Assembly (NCBI RefSeq): GCF_036323735.1
Contig: NC_086024.1
Location: forward strand, 62,086,924-62,150,923
Reading direction: 5' to 3'
Length of the DNA: 64,000 nt
From: Rattus norvegicus
Lineage: Eukaryota; Chordata; Mammalia; Rodentia; Muridae
Within the stretch, counting starts at the first letter, position 1; each line of letters starts with the position of its first letter. This document shows, in pieces, positions 22,143 through 33,639 of the stretch. Made by a program: the position numbers and the translations under genes. The notes beneath the pieces are model-generated. The model was given only the letters and a program-made list of their open reading frames with translations, did not search any database and had not been told where the DNA came from.

Positions 22143-25100
22143 CTAATAGCCACTTATCAATGAGTGCATACCATGTATGTCTTTCTGTGATTGGGTTAGC
22201 TCACTCAGGAAGATATTTTCCAGTTCCAACCATTTGCCTACGAATTTCATAAACTCGTTGTTTTTGATAGATGAGTAATATTCCATTGTGTAGATGTACG
22301 ACATTTTCTGTATTCATTCCTCTGTTGAAGGGCATCTGGGTTCTTTCCATTTTCTGGCTATTATAAATAAGGCTGCGATGAACATAGTGGAGCACGTGTC
22401 TCTTTTATATGTTGAGGCATCTTTTCGGTATATGCCCAAGAGAGGTATAGCTGGATCCTCAGGCAGTTCAATGTCCAATTTTCTGAGGAACCTCCAGACT
22501 GATTTCCAGAATGGTTTTACCACTCTGCAATCCCACCAACAATGGAGGAGTGTTCCTCTTTCTCCACATCCTCGCCAGCATCTGCTGTCACCTGAGTTTT
22601 TGATCTTAGCCAATCGCACTGGTGTGAGGTGAAATCTCAGGGTTGTTTTGATTTGCATTTCCCTTATGACTAAAGATGTTGAACATTTCTTTAGGTGTTT
22701 CTCAGCCATTCGGCATTCCTCAGCTGTGAATTCTTTGTTTAGCTCTGAACCCCATTTTTTAATAGGGTTATTTGTTTCCCTGCGGTCTAACTTCTTGAGT
22801 TCTTTGTATATTTTGGATATAAGGCCTCTATCTGTTGTAGGATTGGTAAAGATCTTTTCCCAATCTGTTGGTTGCCGTTTTGTCCTAACCACAGTGTCCT
22901 TTGCCTTACAGAAGCTTTGCAGTTTTATGAGATCCCATTTGTCGATTCTTGATCTTAGAGCATAAGCCATTGGTGTTTTGTTCAGGAAATTTTTTCCAGT
23001 GCCCATGTGTTCCAGATGCTTCCCTAGTTTTTCTTCTATTAGTTTGAGTGTGTCTGGTTTGATGTGGAGGTCCTTGATCCACTTGGACTTAAGCTTTGTA
23101 CAGGGTGATAAGCATGGATCGATCTGTATTCTTCTACATGTTGCCCTCCAGTTGAACCAGCACCATTTGCTGAAAATGCTATCTTTTTTCCATTGGATGG
23201 TTTTGGCTCCTTTGTCAAAAATCAAGTGACCATAGGTGTGTGGGTTCATTTCTGGGTCTTCAATTCTATTCCATTGGTCTATCTGTCTGTCTCTGTACCA
23301 ATACCATGCAGTTTTTATCACTATTGCTCTGTAATACTGCTTGAGTTCAGGGATAGTGATTCCCCCTGAAGTCCTTTTATTGTTGAGGATAGCTTTAGCT
23401 ATCCTGGGTTTTTTGTTATTCCAGATGAATTTGCAAATTGTTCTGTCTAACTCTTTGAAGAATTGGATTGGTATTTTGATGGGGATTGCATTGAATCTGT
23501 AGATTGCTTTTGGTAAAATGGCCATTTTTACTATATTAATCCTGCCAATCCATGAGCATGGGAGATCTTTCCATCTTCTGAGGTCTTCTTCAATTTCTTT
23601 CCTCAGTGTCTTGAAGTTCTTATTGTACAGATCTTTTACTTGCTTGGTTAAAGTCACACCGAGGTACTTTATATTATTTGGGTCTATTATGAAGGGTGTC
23701 GTTTCCCTAATTTCTTTCTCGGCTTGTTTCTCTTTTGTATAGAGGAAGGCAACTGATTTATTTGAGTTAATTTTATACCCAGCCACTTTGCTGAAGTTGT
23801 TTATCAGCTTTAGTAGTTCTCTGGTGGAACTTTTGGGATCACTTAAATATACTATCATGTCATCTGCAAATAGTGATATTTTGACCTCTTCTTTTCCGAT
23901 CTGTATCCCCTTGATCTCCTTTTGTTATCTGATTGCTCTGCCTAGAACTTCAAGAACTATATTGAATAAGTAGGGAGAGAGTGGGCAGCCTTGTCTAGTC
24001 CCTGATTTTAGTGGGATTGCTTCAAGTTTCTCTCCATTTAGTTTAATGTTAACAACTGGTTTGCTGTATATGGCTTTTACTATGTTTAGGTATGGGCCTT
24101 GAATTCCTATTTTTTCCAGGACTTTTATCATGAAGGGGTGTTGGATTTTGTCAAATGCTTTCTCAGCATCTAATGAAATGATCATGTGGTTCTGTTCTTT
24201 CAGTTTGTTTATATAATGGATCACGTTGATGGTTTTCCGTATATTAAACCATCCCTGCATGCCTGGGATGAAGCCTACTTGATCATGGTGGATGATTGTT
24301 TTGATGTGCACTTGAATTCGGTTTGCCAGAATTTTATTGAGTATTTTTGCGTCGATATTCATAAGGGAAATTGGTCTGAAGTTCTTTTTCTTTGTTGTGT
24401 CTTTGTGTGGTTTAGGTATAAGAGTAATTGTGGCTTCGTAGAAGGAATTCGGTAGGGCTCCATCTGTTTCAATTTTGTGGAATAGTTTGGATAATATTGG
24501 TATGAGGTCTTCTATGAAGGTTTGATAGAATTCTGCACTAAACCCGTCTGGACCTGGGCTCTTTTTGGTTGGGAGACCTTTAATGACTGCTTCTATTTCC
24601 TTAGGAGTTATGGGGTTGTTTAACTGGTTTATCTGTTCCTGATTTAACTTCGATACCTGGTATCTGTCTAGGAAATTGTACATTTCCTGAAGATTTTCAA
24701 ATTTTGTTGAATATAGGTTTTTATAGTAAGATCTGATGATTTTTTGAATTTCCTCCAAATCTGTAGTTATGTCTCCCTTTTCATTTCTGATTTTGTTAAT
24801 TTGGACGCACTCTCTGTGTCCTCTCGTTAGTCTGGCTAAGGGTTTATCTATCTTGTTGATTTTCTCAAAGAACCAACTTTTGGTTCTGTTGATTCTTTCT
24901 ATGGTCCTTTTTGTTTCTACTTGGTTGATTTCAGCTCTGAGTTTGATTATTTCCTGCCTTCTACTCCTCCTGGGTGTATTTGCTTCTTTTTGTTCTAGAG
25001 CTTTTAGGTGTGCTGTCAAGCTGCTGACATATGCTCTTTCCTGTTTCTTTCTGCAGGCACTCAGCGATATGAGTTTTCCTCTTAGCACAGATTTCATTGT

Positions 25101-25970
25101 GTCCCATAAGTTTGAGTATGTTGTATCTTCATTTTCATTAAATTCTAAAAAGTTTTTAATTTCTTTCTTTATTTCTTCCTTGACCAGGTTGTCATTGAGT
25201 AGAGCATTGTTTAATTTCCACGTATATGTGGGCATTCTTCCCTTATTGTTATTGAAGACCAGTTTTAGGCCGTGGTGGTCCGATAGCACGCATGGGATTA
25301 TTTCTATCTTTCTGTACCTGTTGAGGCCCGTTTTTTGACCAATTATATGGTCAATTTTGGAGAAAGTACCATGAGGAGCTGAGAAGAAGGTATATCCTTT
25401 TGCTTTAGGATAGAATGTTCTATAAATATCCGTTAAGTCCATTTGGCTCATGACTTCTCTTAGTCTGTCGACATCACTGTTTAATTTCTGTTTCCATGAT
25501 CTGTCCATTGATGAGAGTGGTGTGTTGAAATCTCCCACTATTATTGTGTGAGGTGCAATGTGTGTTTTGAGCTTTAGTAAGGTTTCTTTTACGTATGTAG
25601 GTGCCCTTGTATTTGGGACATAGATATTTAGGATTGAGAGTTCATCTTGGTGGATTTTTCCTTTGATGAATATGAAGTGTCCTTCCTTATCTTTTTTGAT
25701 GACTTTTAGTTGGAAATTGATTTTATTTGATATTAGAATGGCTACTCCAGCTTGCTTCTTCTGACCATTTGCTTGGAAAGTTGTTTTCCAGCCTTTCACT
25801 CTGAGGTAGTGTCTGTCTTTGTCTCTGAGGTGTGTTTCCTGTAGGCAGCAGAATGCAGGGTCCTCGTTGCATATCCAGTTTGTTAATCTATGTCTTTTTA
25901 TTGGGGAGTTGAGGCCATTGATATTGAGAGATATTAAGGAATAGTGATTATTGTTTCCCTTTATATTCAT
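22143..25970 (-). pseudogene. ORF2: L1 ORF2 (endonuclease/reverse transcriptase), copy 1, two nonsense codons
   Basis: ORF2p nicks target DNA and reverse-transcribes L1 RNA. The frame starts at ATG (25970) and would encode about 1275 residues, the usual size. The AP-like endonuclease (residues about 10-240) keeps L-N-I-N-G-L, L-Q-E-T-H-L, V-G-D-F-N-T and S-D-H-H. The RT keeps S-L-D-A-E-K-A-F-D and F-A-D-D. Residue 682 is a stop (CAA to TAA), just before the catalytic F-A-D-D at 701-704. The same frame then reopens for about 514 codons, until a second stop at about residue 1219 (TGG to TGA) after the cysteine motif R-C-W-R-G-C-G-E-R-G. There is no frameshift, only these two point nonsense changes. 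It has A6 at the homopolymer near codon 1072, unlike copy 2. Confidence 0.95.
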
Positions 25971-26029
25971 ATTTGGATGTGAGGTTATGTTTGTGTGCTT
26001 TCATTCTCTTTGTTTTGTTGCCAAGACGA

Positions 26030-27102
26030 TTAGTTTCTTGCTTCTTCTAGGGTATAGCTTGCCTCCTTATGTTGGGCTTTACCATTTATTATCCTTTGTA
26101 GTGCTGGATTTGTGGAAAGATATTGTGTAAATTTGGTTTTGTCATGGAATATCTTGGTTTCTCCATCAATGTTAATTGAGAGTTTTGCTGGATACAGTAA
26201 CCTGGGCTGGCATTTGTGTTCTCTTAGGGTCTGTATGACATCAGTCCAGGATCTTCTGGCCTTCATAGTTTCTGGCGAGAAGTCTGGTGTGATTCTGATA
26301 GGTCTGCCTTTATATGTTACTTGACCTTTTTCCCTTACTGCTTTTAATATTCTTTCTTTATTTTGTGCGTTTGGTGTTTTGACTATTATGTGACGGGAGG
26401 TGTTTCTTTTCTGGTCCAATCTATTTGGAGTTCTGTAGGCTTCTTGTATGTCTATGGGTATCTCTTTTTTTAGGTTAGGGAAGTTTTCTTCTATGATTTT
26501 GTTGAAGATATTTACTGGTCCTTTGAGCTGGGAGTCTTCACTCTCTTCTATACCTATTATCCTTAGGTTTGATCTTCTCATTGAGTCCTGGATTTCCTGT
26601 ATGTTTTGGACCAGTAGCTTTTTCCGCTTTACATTATCTTTGACAGTTGAGTCAATGATTTCTATGGAATCTTCTGCTTCTGAGTTCTCTCTTCCATCTC
26701 TTGTATTCTGTTGGTGAGGCTTGTATCTACAGCTCCTTGTCTCTTCTTTTGGTTTTCTATATCCAGGGTTGTTTCCATGTGTTCTTTCTTGATTGCTTCT
26801 ATTTCCATTTTTAATTCCTTCAACTGTTTGATTGTGTTTTCCTGGAATTCTTTCAGGGATTTTTGCGATTCCTCTCTGTAGGCTTCTACTTGTTTATTAA
26901 TGTTTTCCTGTGTTTCCCTAAGTGTTTTCATGTCTTTCTTGAAGTCCTCCAGCATCATGATCAAATATGATTTTGAAACTAGATCTTGCTTTTCTGGTGT
27001 GTTTGGATATTCCATGTTTGTTTTGGTGGGAGAATTGGGCTCCGATGATGGCATGTAGTCTTGGTTTCTGTTGCTTGGGTTCCTGAGCTTGCCTCTCGCC
27101 AT
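26030..27102 (-). pseudogene. ORF1: L1 ORF1 (RNA-binding protein), copy 1, frameshifted
   Basis: ORF1p is a trimeric coiled-coil nucleic-acid chaperone that coats L1 RNA. The reading frame begins at ATG (27102) with M-A-R-G-K-L-R-N-P. It is 1073 bp against 1074 in copy 2: one base is missing near 26672 (GAGTTCTC where copy 2 has GAGATTCTC on the plus strand). The first frame therefore ends after 146 residues, at the end of the coiled coil. The rest (26030-26581, 183 residues) with the RRM and C-terminal domain is open in the other frame. Non-functional. Confidence 0.95.
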
Positions 27103-27776
27103 CAGATTATCTCTAGTGTTACTTTGTTCTGCTATTTCTGACAGTGGCTAGACTGTCCTATAAGCCTGTGTGTCAGGAATGCTGTAGACCTGTTTTCCTC
27201 TCTTTCAGTCAGTTATGGGGACAGAGTGTTCTGCTTTCGGGTGTGTAGTTTTTCCTCTCTACAGGTCTTCAGCTGTTCCTGTGGGCCTGTGTCTTGAGTT
27301 CACCAGGCAGCTTTCTTGCAGCAGAAAATTTGGTCTTACCTGTGGTCCCGAGGCTCAGGTTCGCTCGTGGGGTGCTGCCCAGGGGCTCTCTGCAGCGGCA
27401 GCAACCAGGAAGACCTGTGCCGCCCCTTCCGGGAGCTTCAGTGCACCAGGGTTCCAGATGGTCTTTGGCTTTTTCCTCTGGCGTCTGAGATGTGTGTGCA
27501 GGGAGCAGTCTCTTCTGGTTTCCCAGGCTTGTCTGCCTCTCTGAAGGTTCAGCTCTCCCTCCCACGGGATTTGGGTGCAGAGAACTGTTTATCCGGTCTG
27601 TTTCTTTCAGGTTCCGGTGGTGTCTCAGGCAGGTGTCCTGCCGCTCCTGGGCCCTCCCCCACGGGAGCCCAGAGGCCTTATACAGTTTCCTCTTGGGCCA
27701 GGGATTTGGGCAGGGGTGAGCAGTGTTGGTGGTCTCTTCCGCTCTGCAGCCTCAGGAGTGCCCACCTGACCAGGCG
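27103..27776 (-). promoter_or_regulatory. L1 5' UTR / internal promoter, copy 1
   Basis: GC-rich sequence of about 674 bp upstream of ORF1, with blocks GCTGCCGCTGCAGAGAGCCC (minus strand), CGGAAGGGGCGGCACAGG and TCCGTGGGAG-like segments. It contains a CpG-containing stretch not found elsewhere in the window except in copy 2. In L1 this region holds the pol II internal promoter; promoter activity here is inferred from position. No tandem monomers are seen. Confidence 0.75.
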
Positions 27777-27794
27777 GTTGGGTCTCTCTCTCCT

Positions 27795-30700
27795 CTGTAC
27801 CCCATTTTTAATAGGGTTATTTGGCTCTCTGGAGTCTAACTTCTTGAGTTCTTTGTATATTTTGGATATTAGCCCTCTATCAGATATACGATAGGTAAAG
27901 ATCTTTTCCAAATCTGTTGGTTGCTCTTTTGTCCTAATGACAGTGTCTTTTGCCTTACAGAAACTTTGCAATTGTATGAGGTCCTATTTCTATATTCTTG
28001 ATCTTAGAGCATAAGCCATTGGGATTTTCTTCAGGAAATTTACCCCAATGCCTATGTGTTCGAGGCTCTTCCCCACTTTTACTTCTATTAGTTTGAGTGT
28101 AGCTGGTTTTATGTGGAAGTCCTTGATCCACTTGGACTTAAGCTTTGTACAGGGCAATAAGAATGGGTCAATTTGTATGCTTCTATGTGCTGACCTCCAG
28201 TTGAACCAGCACCATTTGTTGAAAATGGTATTTTTCCCCCCACTGGAAGGTTTTAGCTCCTTTGCCAACATCAAGGGACCATAGGTGTGTGGGTTCATTT
28301 CTGGGTCCTCAATTCTTTTCCACGGATCTATCTGCCTATCTCTGTACCAATACCATACAGTTTTTATGACTATTGCTCTGTAATACTGCTTGAGGTCAGG
28401 AATGGTGATTCCCCCAGAAGTTCTTTTATTGTTGAGGATAGTTTTCGCTATTCTGTTTTTTTTTTTTTTTTTTGTTATACCAAATGAATTTGTAAATGGC
28501 TCTTTCTAAATCTATGAAGGATTAAGTTGGAATTTTGATGGGGATTGCATTGAATCTTTAGATTGATTTTAGCAAGATGCCCATTTTTACTATATTAATC
28601 CAGCCAATGCGTGAGCATGGGAGATCTTTCCATCTTCTGAGATTTTCAATTTCTTTCTTCAGAGAGTTGAAGTTGTTGTCATACAAATCTTTCACTTATT
28701 TGGTTAGAGGTACACAGAGGTATTTTATTTTATTTGTGACTATTGTGATGGGTGTTATTTCCCTAATTTCTTTCTCAGCCTGTTTATCCATTGAGTAGAG
28801 GACGTCCACTGATTTGTTTAAGTTAATTTTATACCCAGCCACTTTCTGAAGTTGTTTATGAGGCTTAGTAATTCTCTGGTGGAACTTTTTGGGTCACTTA
28901 AATATACTACCATATCATCTGCAAATAGTGATATTTTGACTTCTTCCTTTCCAATTTGAATCCCTTTGATCTCCTTTTGTTATCTGATTTCTCTGGCTAG
29001 GACTTTGAGAACTATATTGAATAAGTAGTGAGAGAGTGGGCAGCCTTGTCTAGTCCCTGATTTTAGTGGGATTGCTTCAAGTTTCTCTCCTTTTAGTTTA
29101 ATGCTGCCTACTGGTTTGCTGTATATTGCTTTTACTATGTTTAGGTATGGGACTTGAATTCCTGATCTTTCCAAGACTTTTATCATGAAGGGCTGTTGAA
29201 TTTTGTCAAATGCTTTCTCAGCATCTAATGAAAAATTATGTTGTTTTCTTTGAATTTGTTTACATAGTGGATTACATTAATAGATTTCTGTATATTGAAC
29301 CATCCCTTCATCCCTGGTATGAAATCTATTGGATATGATGGATGATCATCTTGATGTTCTTGAATTCAGTTTGCAAGAATTTTATTGAGTATTTTTGCAT
29401 TGATATTCATAAGGGAAATTGGTGTAATGTTCTCTTTCTTTGTTGGGTCTTTGCATAATTGTGGCTTCATAGAAGGAATTTAAAAGTGCTCAGTTTGTTT
29501 CTATTTTGTGGAATAGTTTGGACAGTATTGGTATGAGCTCTTCTATGAAGGTCTGATAGAATTCTGTGCTAAACCCATCTGGTCTTGGGTTTTTTCTGGT
29601 TGTGAGACTTTTAATAATGGCTTCTACTTCTTTAGGAGTTATGAGATTGTTTAGATGGTTTACTGATCCTGATTTAACTTTGGTACACGGTATCTATCTA
29701 GAAAACTGTCCAATTCCTCCAGATTTTCCAGTTTTGATGAATACAGGCTTTTGTAGTAGGATCTGATGATTTTTTGAATTTCCTCAGATTCTGTTGTTAT
29801 GTCTCCCTTTCCATTTCTGATTTTGTTAATTTGGATATATCCTCTGTGCCCTCCTGTTAGCCTGGTTAAGGGTTTATCTATCTTGTGTTGATTTTCTCAA
29901 AGAACCAGCTCCTGGTTTTTGTTGATTCTTTGTATAGTCTCTTTGGTTTGTACTTGAATGATTTCAGCCCTGAGTTTGATTATTTCCACCCTTCTACTCC
30001 TCTTGGGTATGTTTGCTCCTTTTTGTTCTACAGCTTTTAGGTGTGCTGCCAAGCAGCTAATGTATGCTCTCTCCAATTTCTTTTTGGAGTTACTCAGAGC
30101 TATGAGTTTTCCTCTTAGCACTGCTTTCATTGTGTCCATAAGTTTGGGTATGTTGTGCCTTTATTTTCATTAAATTCTAAAAAGTCTTTAATTTCTGTCT
30201 TTATTTCTTCCTGACCAAGTTATCATTGGGTAGAGTGTTGTTCAACTTCCATGTATACGTGGGCTTTCTGTGTTTACTCTTGTTATTGAAGACCAGCATT
30301 AGTCCGTGGTGATCTGAAACGATGCATGGGATTATTTCAATCCTATGGTATCTATAAGTCACAATCTATTTTGTGACTGGTTATATGTTCAATTTGGAGA
30401 AGGTACCATGCGGTGCTTAGGAGAAGGCATATTCATTTGTTTTAGGATAAAATGTTCTATAAATATCTCTTTGGTTCATAACTTCTGTTAGTTTCTCTAT
30501 GTCTCTGTTTAATTTCTGTTTCATTGATGAGAGTTGGGTGTTGAAATCTCCTACTATTATTGTGTGAAGTGCAATGTGTACTTCAAGCTTTAGTAAGGTT
30601 CCTCTTATGAATGTAGGTGCCCTGGCATTTGAAACATAGATATTTAGGATTGAGAGTTCATCTTGATGGATTTTTCCCTTGATGAATATGAAGTGTCCCT

Positions 30701-31261
30701 TATTTTTTTTGATAACTTTTGGTTGAAAGTCGATTTTATTCAATATTAGAATGGCTACTCCAGCTTGTTTCTTTGGACAATTTGCTTGGAAAATTGTTTT
30801 CCAGCCTTTTACTCTGAGGTAGTGTATGTCTTAGACACTGAGGTGTGTTTCTTGAATGAAGCAAAATTCTGGGTTCTCTTTATGTATCCAGTCTGTTAGT
30901 CTATGTTTTTTATTATAGAATTGAGTCCATTGATGTTAAGAGATATTAAGGAATAGTGATTATTTTTTCCTTTTATTTTTGTTGTTAGAAGTGGAATTAT
31001 GTTTGTGTGTCTCTCTTCTTTGGGTTTCATTGCAAGATTACTTTCTTTCTTTTCCTAGAGTGTAGTTTCCCTCCTTGTGTTGGAATTTTCCATTTATTAT
31101 CCTTTGTAGGGCTAGATTTATAAAAAGATATTATGTAAATTTGGTTTTGCTATGGAATATCTTGGTTTCTCCATCTATGTTAATTGAGAGTTTTGCTGGA
31201 TATAGTAGCTTATGTTCTCTTAGGGTCTGCATGACATCTGCCTAGGATCTTCTTGCTTTCA
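27795..31261 (-). mobile_element. Older L1, ORF2 and part of ORF1, both ends lost
   Basis: Minus-strand ORF2 starts abruptly inside the C-terminal region (CTGTACCCCATTTTTAATAG, equivalent to codon ~1072) and runs through RT and endonuclease to about 30985. ORF1's C-terminal part (ATCTTGGTTTCTCCATCTAT ... GGATCTTCTTGCTTTCATAG) follows to 31261, about residue 283 of ORF1. Many stops and indels. Still legible are K-A-I-Y-S-K-P-V-G-S-I-K-L and the RT G-T-R-Q-G-C-P-L-S at 28980-29186, and the endonuclease V-G-D-F-N-T at 30417-30743. Its own 3' end is missing: copy 1's 5' end abuts it. A T18 run at 28456-28473 sits where the young copies have only T6. Confidence 0.9.
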
Positions 31262-31725
31262 TAGTTATTTACATTTCAAATGTTATCCTCTTTCCTTGTT
31301 TCCCCTCCAGAATTCCCTATCCTATGACCCATCTCCCTATGTCTATGAGGGTGCTTCCCCACCCATCCACCTACTCCTGCCTCACCTTCATATAATTACC
31401 CATACACTGAGGCATTGAGCCTTAACAGGACCAAGGGCCTCCCTTCCCACTGATGCCATCCTCTGCTACATATGTAGCTGGAGCTATGAGTCCCTCCATG
31501 TGTACTCTTTGGTTGGTGGTTTAGTCCCTGGTAGTTCTGGAGGGTCTGGTTGTTAAAATATTGTTGTTCTTCCTATGGGGTTTCAAATCCCTTCAGCTTT
31601 TTCAGTCCTTCCATTAACTCCTCCTTTGGGGTCCTTGTGCTCAGTTCAATGGTTGGCTACAAGCATCCACCTCCTTATTTGTCAGGCTCTGTCAGAGCCT
31701 CTCAGGAGACAGCTATATGCATTTC
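31262..31725 (-). mobile_element. Older L1 3' UTR fragment
   Basis: TTATTTACATTTCAAATGTT, ATCCTCTTTCCTTGTTTCCC, CTCCTGCCTCACCTTCAT, AGGACCAAGGGCCTCCCTTC, TACATATGTAGCTGGAGCTA and CAGAGCCTCTCAGGAGACAG form the older murine L1 3' UTR in minus orientation. The poly-T expected at its left edge is absent: it joins directly to the ORF1 fragment of the preceding element, so a deletion or insertion into the tail has occurred. Confidence 0.85.
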
Positions 31726-31970
31726 TTCTCTTTACTAAGATGTAAAGTGATTTGTAATCAGAATCTTTTTTTCCTGAGAAAGAGATTAGTCACAGATTAG
31801 ATTTGGTAGATTTGTTTCCATCAAAACTGAATGCAAGTTCATTATTCTAAAATTTTTCACTATGCCATATACAATCATCAAAGTTAGTAAGATTTTCACC
31901 AGCTTGTGTGTTTCTTGAAGAAAATGGTCTAATGAAGAAAATGTATTGAGACAAGTATTACTAGTGCCAA
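31726..31970. other. Short unique spacer
   Basis: No repeat or gene recognised. Confidence 0.5.
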
Positions 31971-31987
31971 GAAGGAGGAGGAGGAGA

Positions 31988-32020
<33 letters not shown>

Positions 32021-32039
32021 AAGAGGAGAAGAAGAAGAT
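31971..32039. repeat. (GGA)n / (GAA)n purine microsatellite
   Basis: AAGGAGGAGGAGGAGAAGGA and related units, pure A/G on the plus strand for about 68 bp. Confidence 0.93.
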
Positions 32040-32149
32040 CAGAGTGCAAAGATTTATTTTGATTAATAGTCTATGAATTTAGTCTAATATAGTAGGGTAA
32101 GTCAGGGTAGCTGGCATAGTCTTTGTTATGTCAGCTTGAATGTAAAATT

Positions 32150-32355
32150 GCCTGCTCAGTGTAGCAAGACCTGGACTCAGAGACAATTTAGGAAGTCAAG
32201 CCAAGAACACCGAAGACCCCTTCCTCCAATTGACCCACCTTTTCTAGAAGACTTCGCCTGCCTTAGGATTTACACCATTTAAAACAATGCCATCTATTGG
32301 CTAAGTGTTCAGGCATATAAGTCTATGGGAATATTTCAGATTCCAAACATAATAC
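32150..32355 (+). repeat. Family A fragment (internal and terminal part)
   Basis: GACCCCTTCCTCCAATTGAC, CCACCTTTTCTAGAAGAC, AACAATGCCATCTATTGGCT, AAGTGTTCAGGCATATAAGT and CTATGGGAATATTTCAGATT follow the order of the distal half of a related rodent repeat subfamily, as I know it from murine DNA. Heavily diverged. Subfamily not named. Confidence 0.45.
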
Positions 32356-32769
32356 CTTGGCCATGAGTGTGAGTGGAATGTGGAAGTATAATGAGATGTT
32401 ACTCCAATAATTATATAACAACAACATATCCAATAAGCTTAGTGTAATCACATAAGGTGGCTAAGAGAAGCATCCTTTGCTTGCCAAAACAAGGTTTCAT
32501 CAATATTTTAAGTGTGACAACTAAACTTTGTATTGCTGATTTGAAGAGTTAAGGTACAGTCTAAAAAAGAATTCAAATGCCTTGAGAGATTAGACTGAGC
32601 ATGCCTACTAGCCAACAAATAGTCTAAGCCATGAGACTTATAACCACAAGGAACTAGATTCTGACCATTTTAATAAACTGAAAATTAGATTATGTACACG
32701 GAATTTCAGCTAATTGAAATTAGCTGAATTGAAATTAGTGGAATGCCAGGCTAGTGGACATCATCAACT
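32356..32769. other. Unique AT-rich sequence
   Basis: No repeat or gene recognised except a short duplication of TTAGCTGAATTGAAATTAG-like sequence near 32707-32740. Confidence 0.5.
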
Positions 32770-32771
32770 TG

Positions 32772-32772
32772 G

Positions 32773-32850
<78 letters not shown>

Positions 32851-32860
32851 GTGTGTGTGT

Positions 32861-32899
<39 letters not shown>
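32772..32899. repeat. (GATA)n-(CT)n-(GT)n compound microsatellite
   Basis: About 12 GATA units (32772-32819), then (CT)n to 32846, then (GT)n with one GTAT interruption to 32899. Three simple repeats abut without a spacer. Confidence 0.97.
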
Positions 32900-32900
<1 letters not shown>

Positions 32901-32965
32901 CCACAAAACTTTCTACCTACAGTTACTTGTTTATGAAATTGGTGGCAAAAATGAGCAGACAAAAT

Positions 32966-33447
32966 GCATGTTTGTGGTGACACAGTAAGAATGCCATGCT
33001 ACTGTAAGACAATGAGGTCATAGTGCCACATTTGGGTCTGGTAATGTGGTGGAATTACCATGCTTTTGTATAGTAGTGTGGTGAAGGTAACATGCTCATG
33101 TGTGATGATGTAAGAGTCCTATGCTGTGTATGTTGGTGTGGTATGAGTGTAATGCTTATTATTTCGATGTGTAAATTAATGTCCTGCTTGTATGTGGTAG
33201 TATAGCAAGTTACATGCTTGCTTACAGTTGTAAGGTGACATGCCATGCTAATTTATAGTGGCATGATAAAGATGACATACTTCTGTATGGCTATATGATG
33301 AGGGTGGCATGTTTATGTATGATGTTGTAGTAGGAGGACCATGTATGTGTATGTTGGTGTGATAAAAGTGACATGTTTGTGTATGTGATATGGGTGAAAG
33401 TGGCATACTAGTACATGATGATATAGTGAGAGTACCATGCTTGTCTT
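32966..33447. repeat. Diverged minisatellite, ~32-bp period
   Basis: An anchor of the form (A/C/G)CATGCTT or close variants recurs at about 32966, 32994, 33026, 33058, 33090, 33119, 33151, 33182, 33212, 33243, 33275, 33307, 33339, 33371, 33403 and 33435. The spacing is 28-32 bp, mostly 31-32. Between anchors the units read roughly GTGTATGATGGTGTGGTGAA then AGTG. About 15-16 units are present, none identical. It starts about 65 bp after the GT microsatellite, so it may have grown from the same simple-sequence seed. Confidence 0.88.
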
Positions 33448-33491
33448 AAAAATTCACCAAGATTTTCTTTTCTTTTAAGAGTAGCACATAT

Positions 33492-33612
33492 TCTTTTTTG
33501 GTTATTTTATTTACTTACATTTCAAATGTTATCTGCTCCTCCCTCCTTCCTTCCTCTATGACGGTCTTCCTCCACCTGCCCACCCACTCCTGCCTCAGGA
33601 GTCTAGCATTCC
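33492..33612 (-). mobile_element. Short L1 3' UTR fragment
   Basis: TTTTTTGGTTATTTTATTTA, CTTACATTTCAAATGTTATC, then CTCCCTCCTTCCTTCC and CCCACCCACTCCTGCCTCAG: the 3'-most ~120 bp of an old L1 3' UTR on the minus strand. Confidence 0.75.
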
Positions 33613-33639
33613 CCTATCCTGGGTCATCAAGATTTTCAA

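Larger units (their letters stand above)
21425..27776 (-). mobile_element. L1: Full-length young L1, copy 1
   Basis: Complete rat-type L1 on the minus strand: A tail (poly-T 21425-21433), 3' UTR with G-rich tract, ORF2 region 22143-25970, a 59-bp spacer, ORF1 region 26030-27102 and a GC-rich 5' UTR 27103-27776. The 5' end is placed by comparison with copy 2, which shares GTGCCCACCTGACCAG at its 5' end; up to 18 more bases may belong here. It aligns almost base for base with copy 2 at 48612-54966. No TSD is visible: the left flank (CAACCTTTCCCTATCA) is not repeated on the right. Both ORFs are broken, so it is not autonomous. Confidence 0.95.

Noticed and set aside
24769..25338. 189-codon plus-strand hydrophobic frame, also at 51958-52527
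   Set aside because: Antisense shadow of conserved ORF2 sequence in copies 1 and 2. The two are near-identical only because the L1 copies are. No known antisense gene sits at this ORF2 position.
32966..33447. CRISPR-like regular spacing (~32 bp)
   Set aside because: No invariant repeats separated by unique spacers: whole units are related and diverged. Eukaryotic context.
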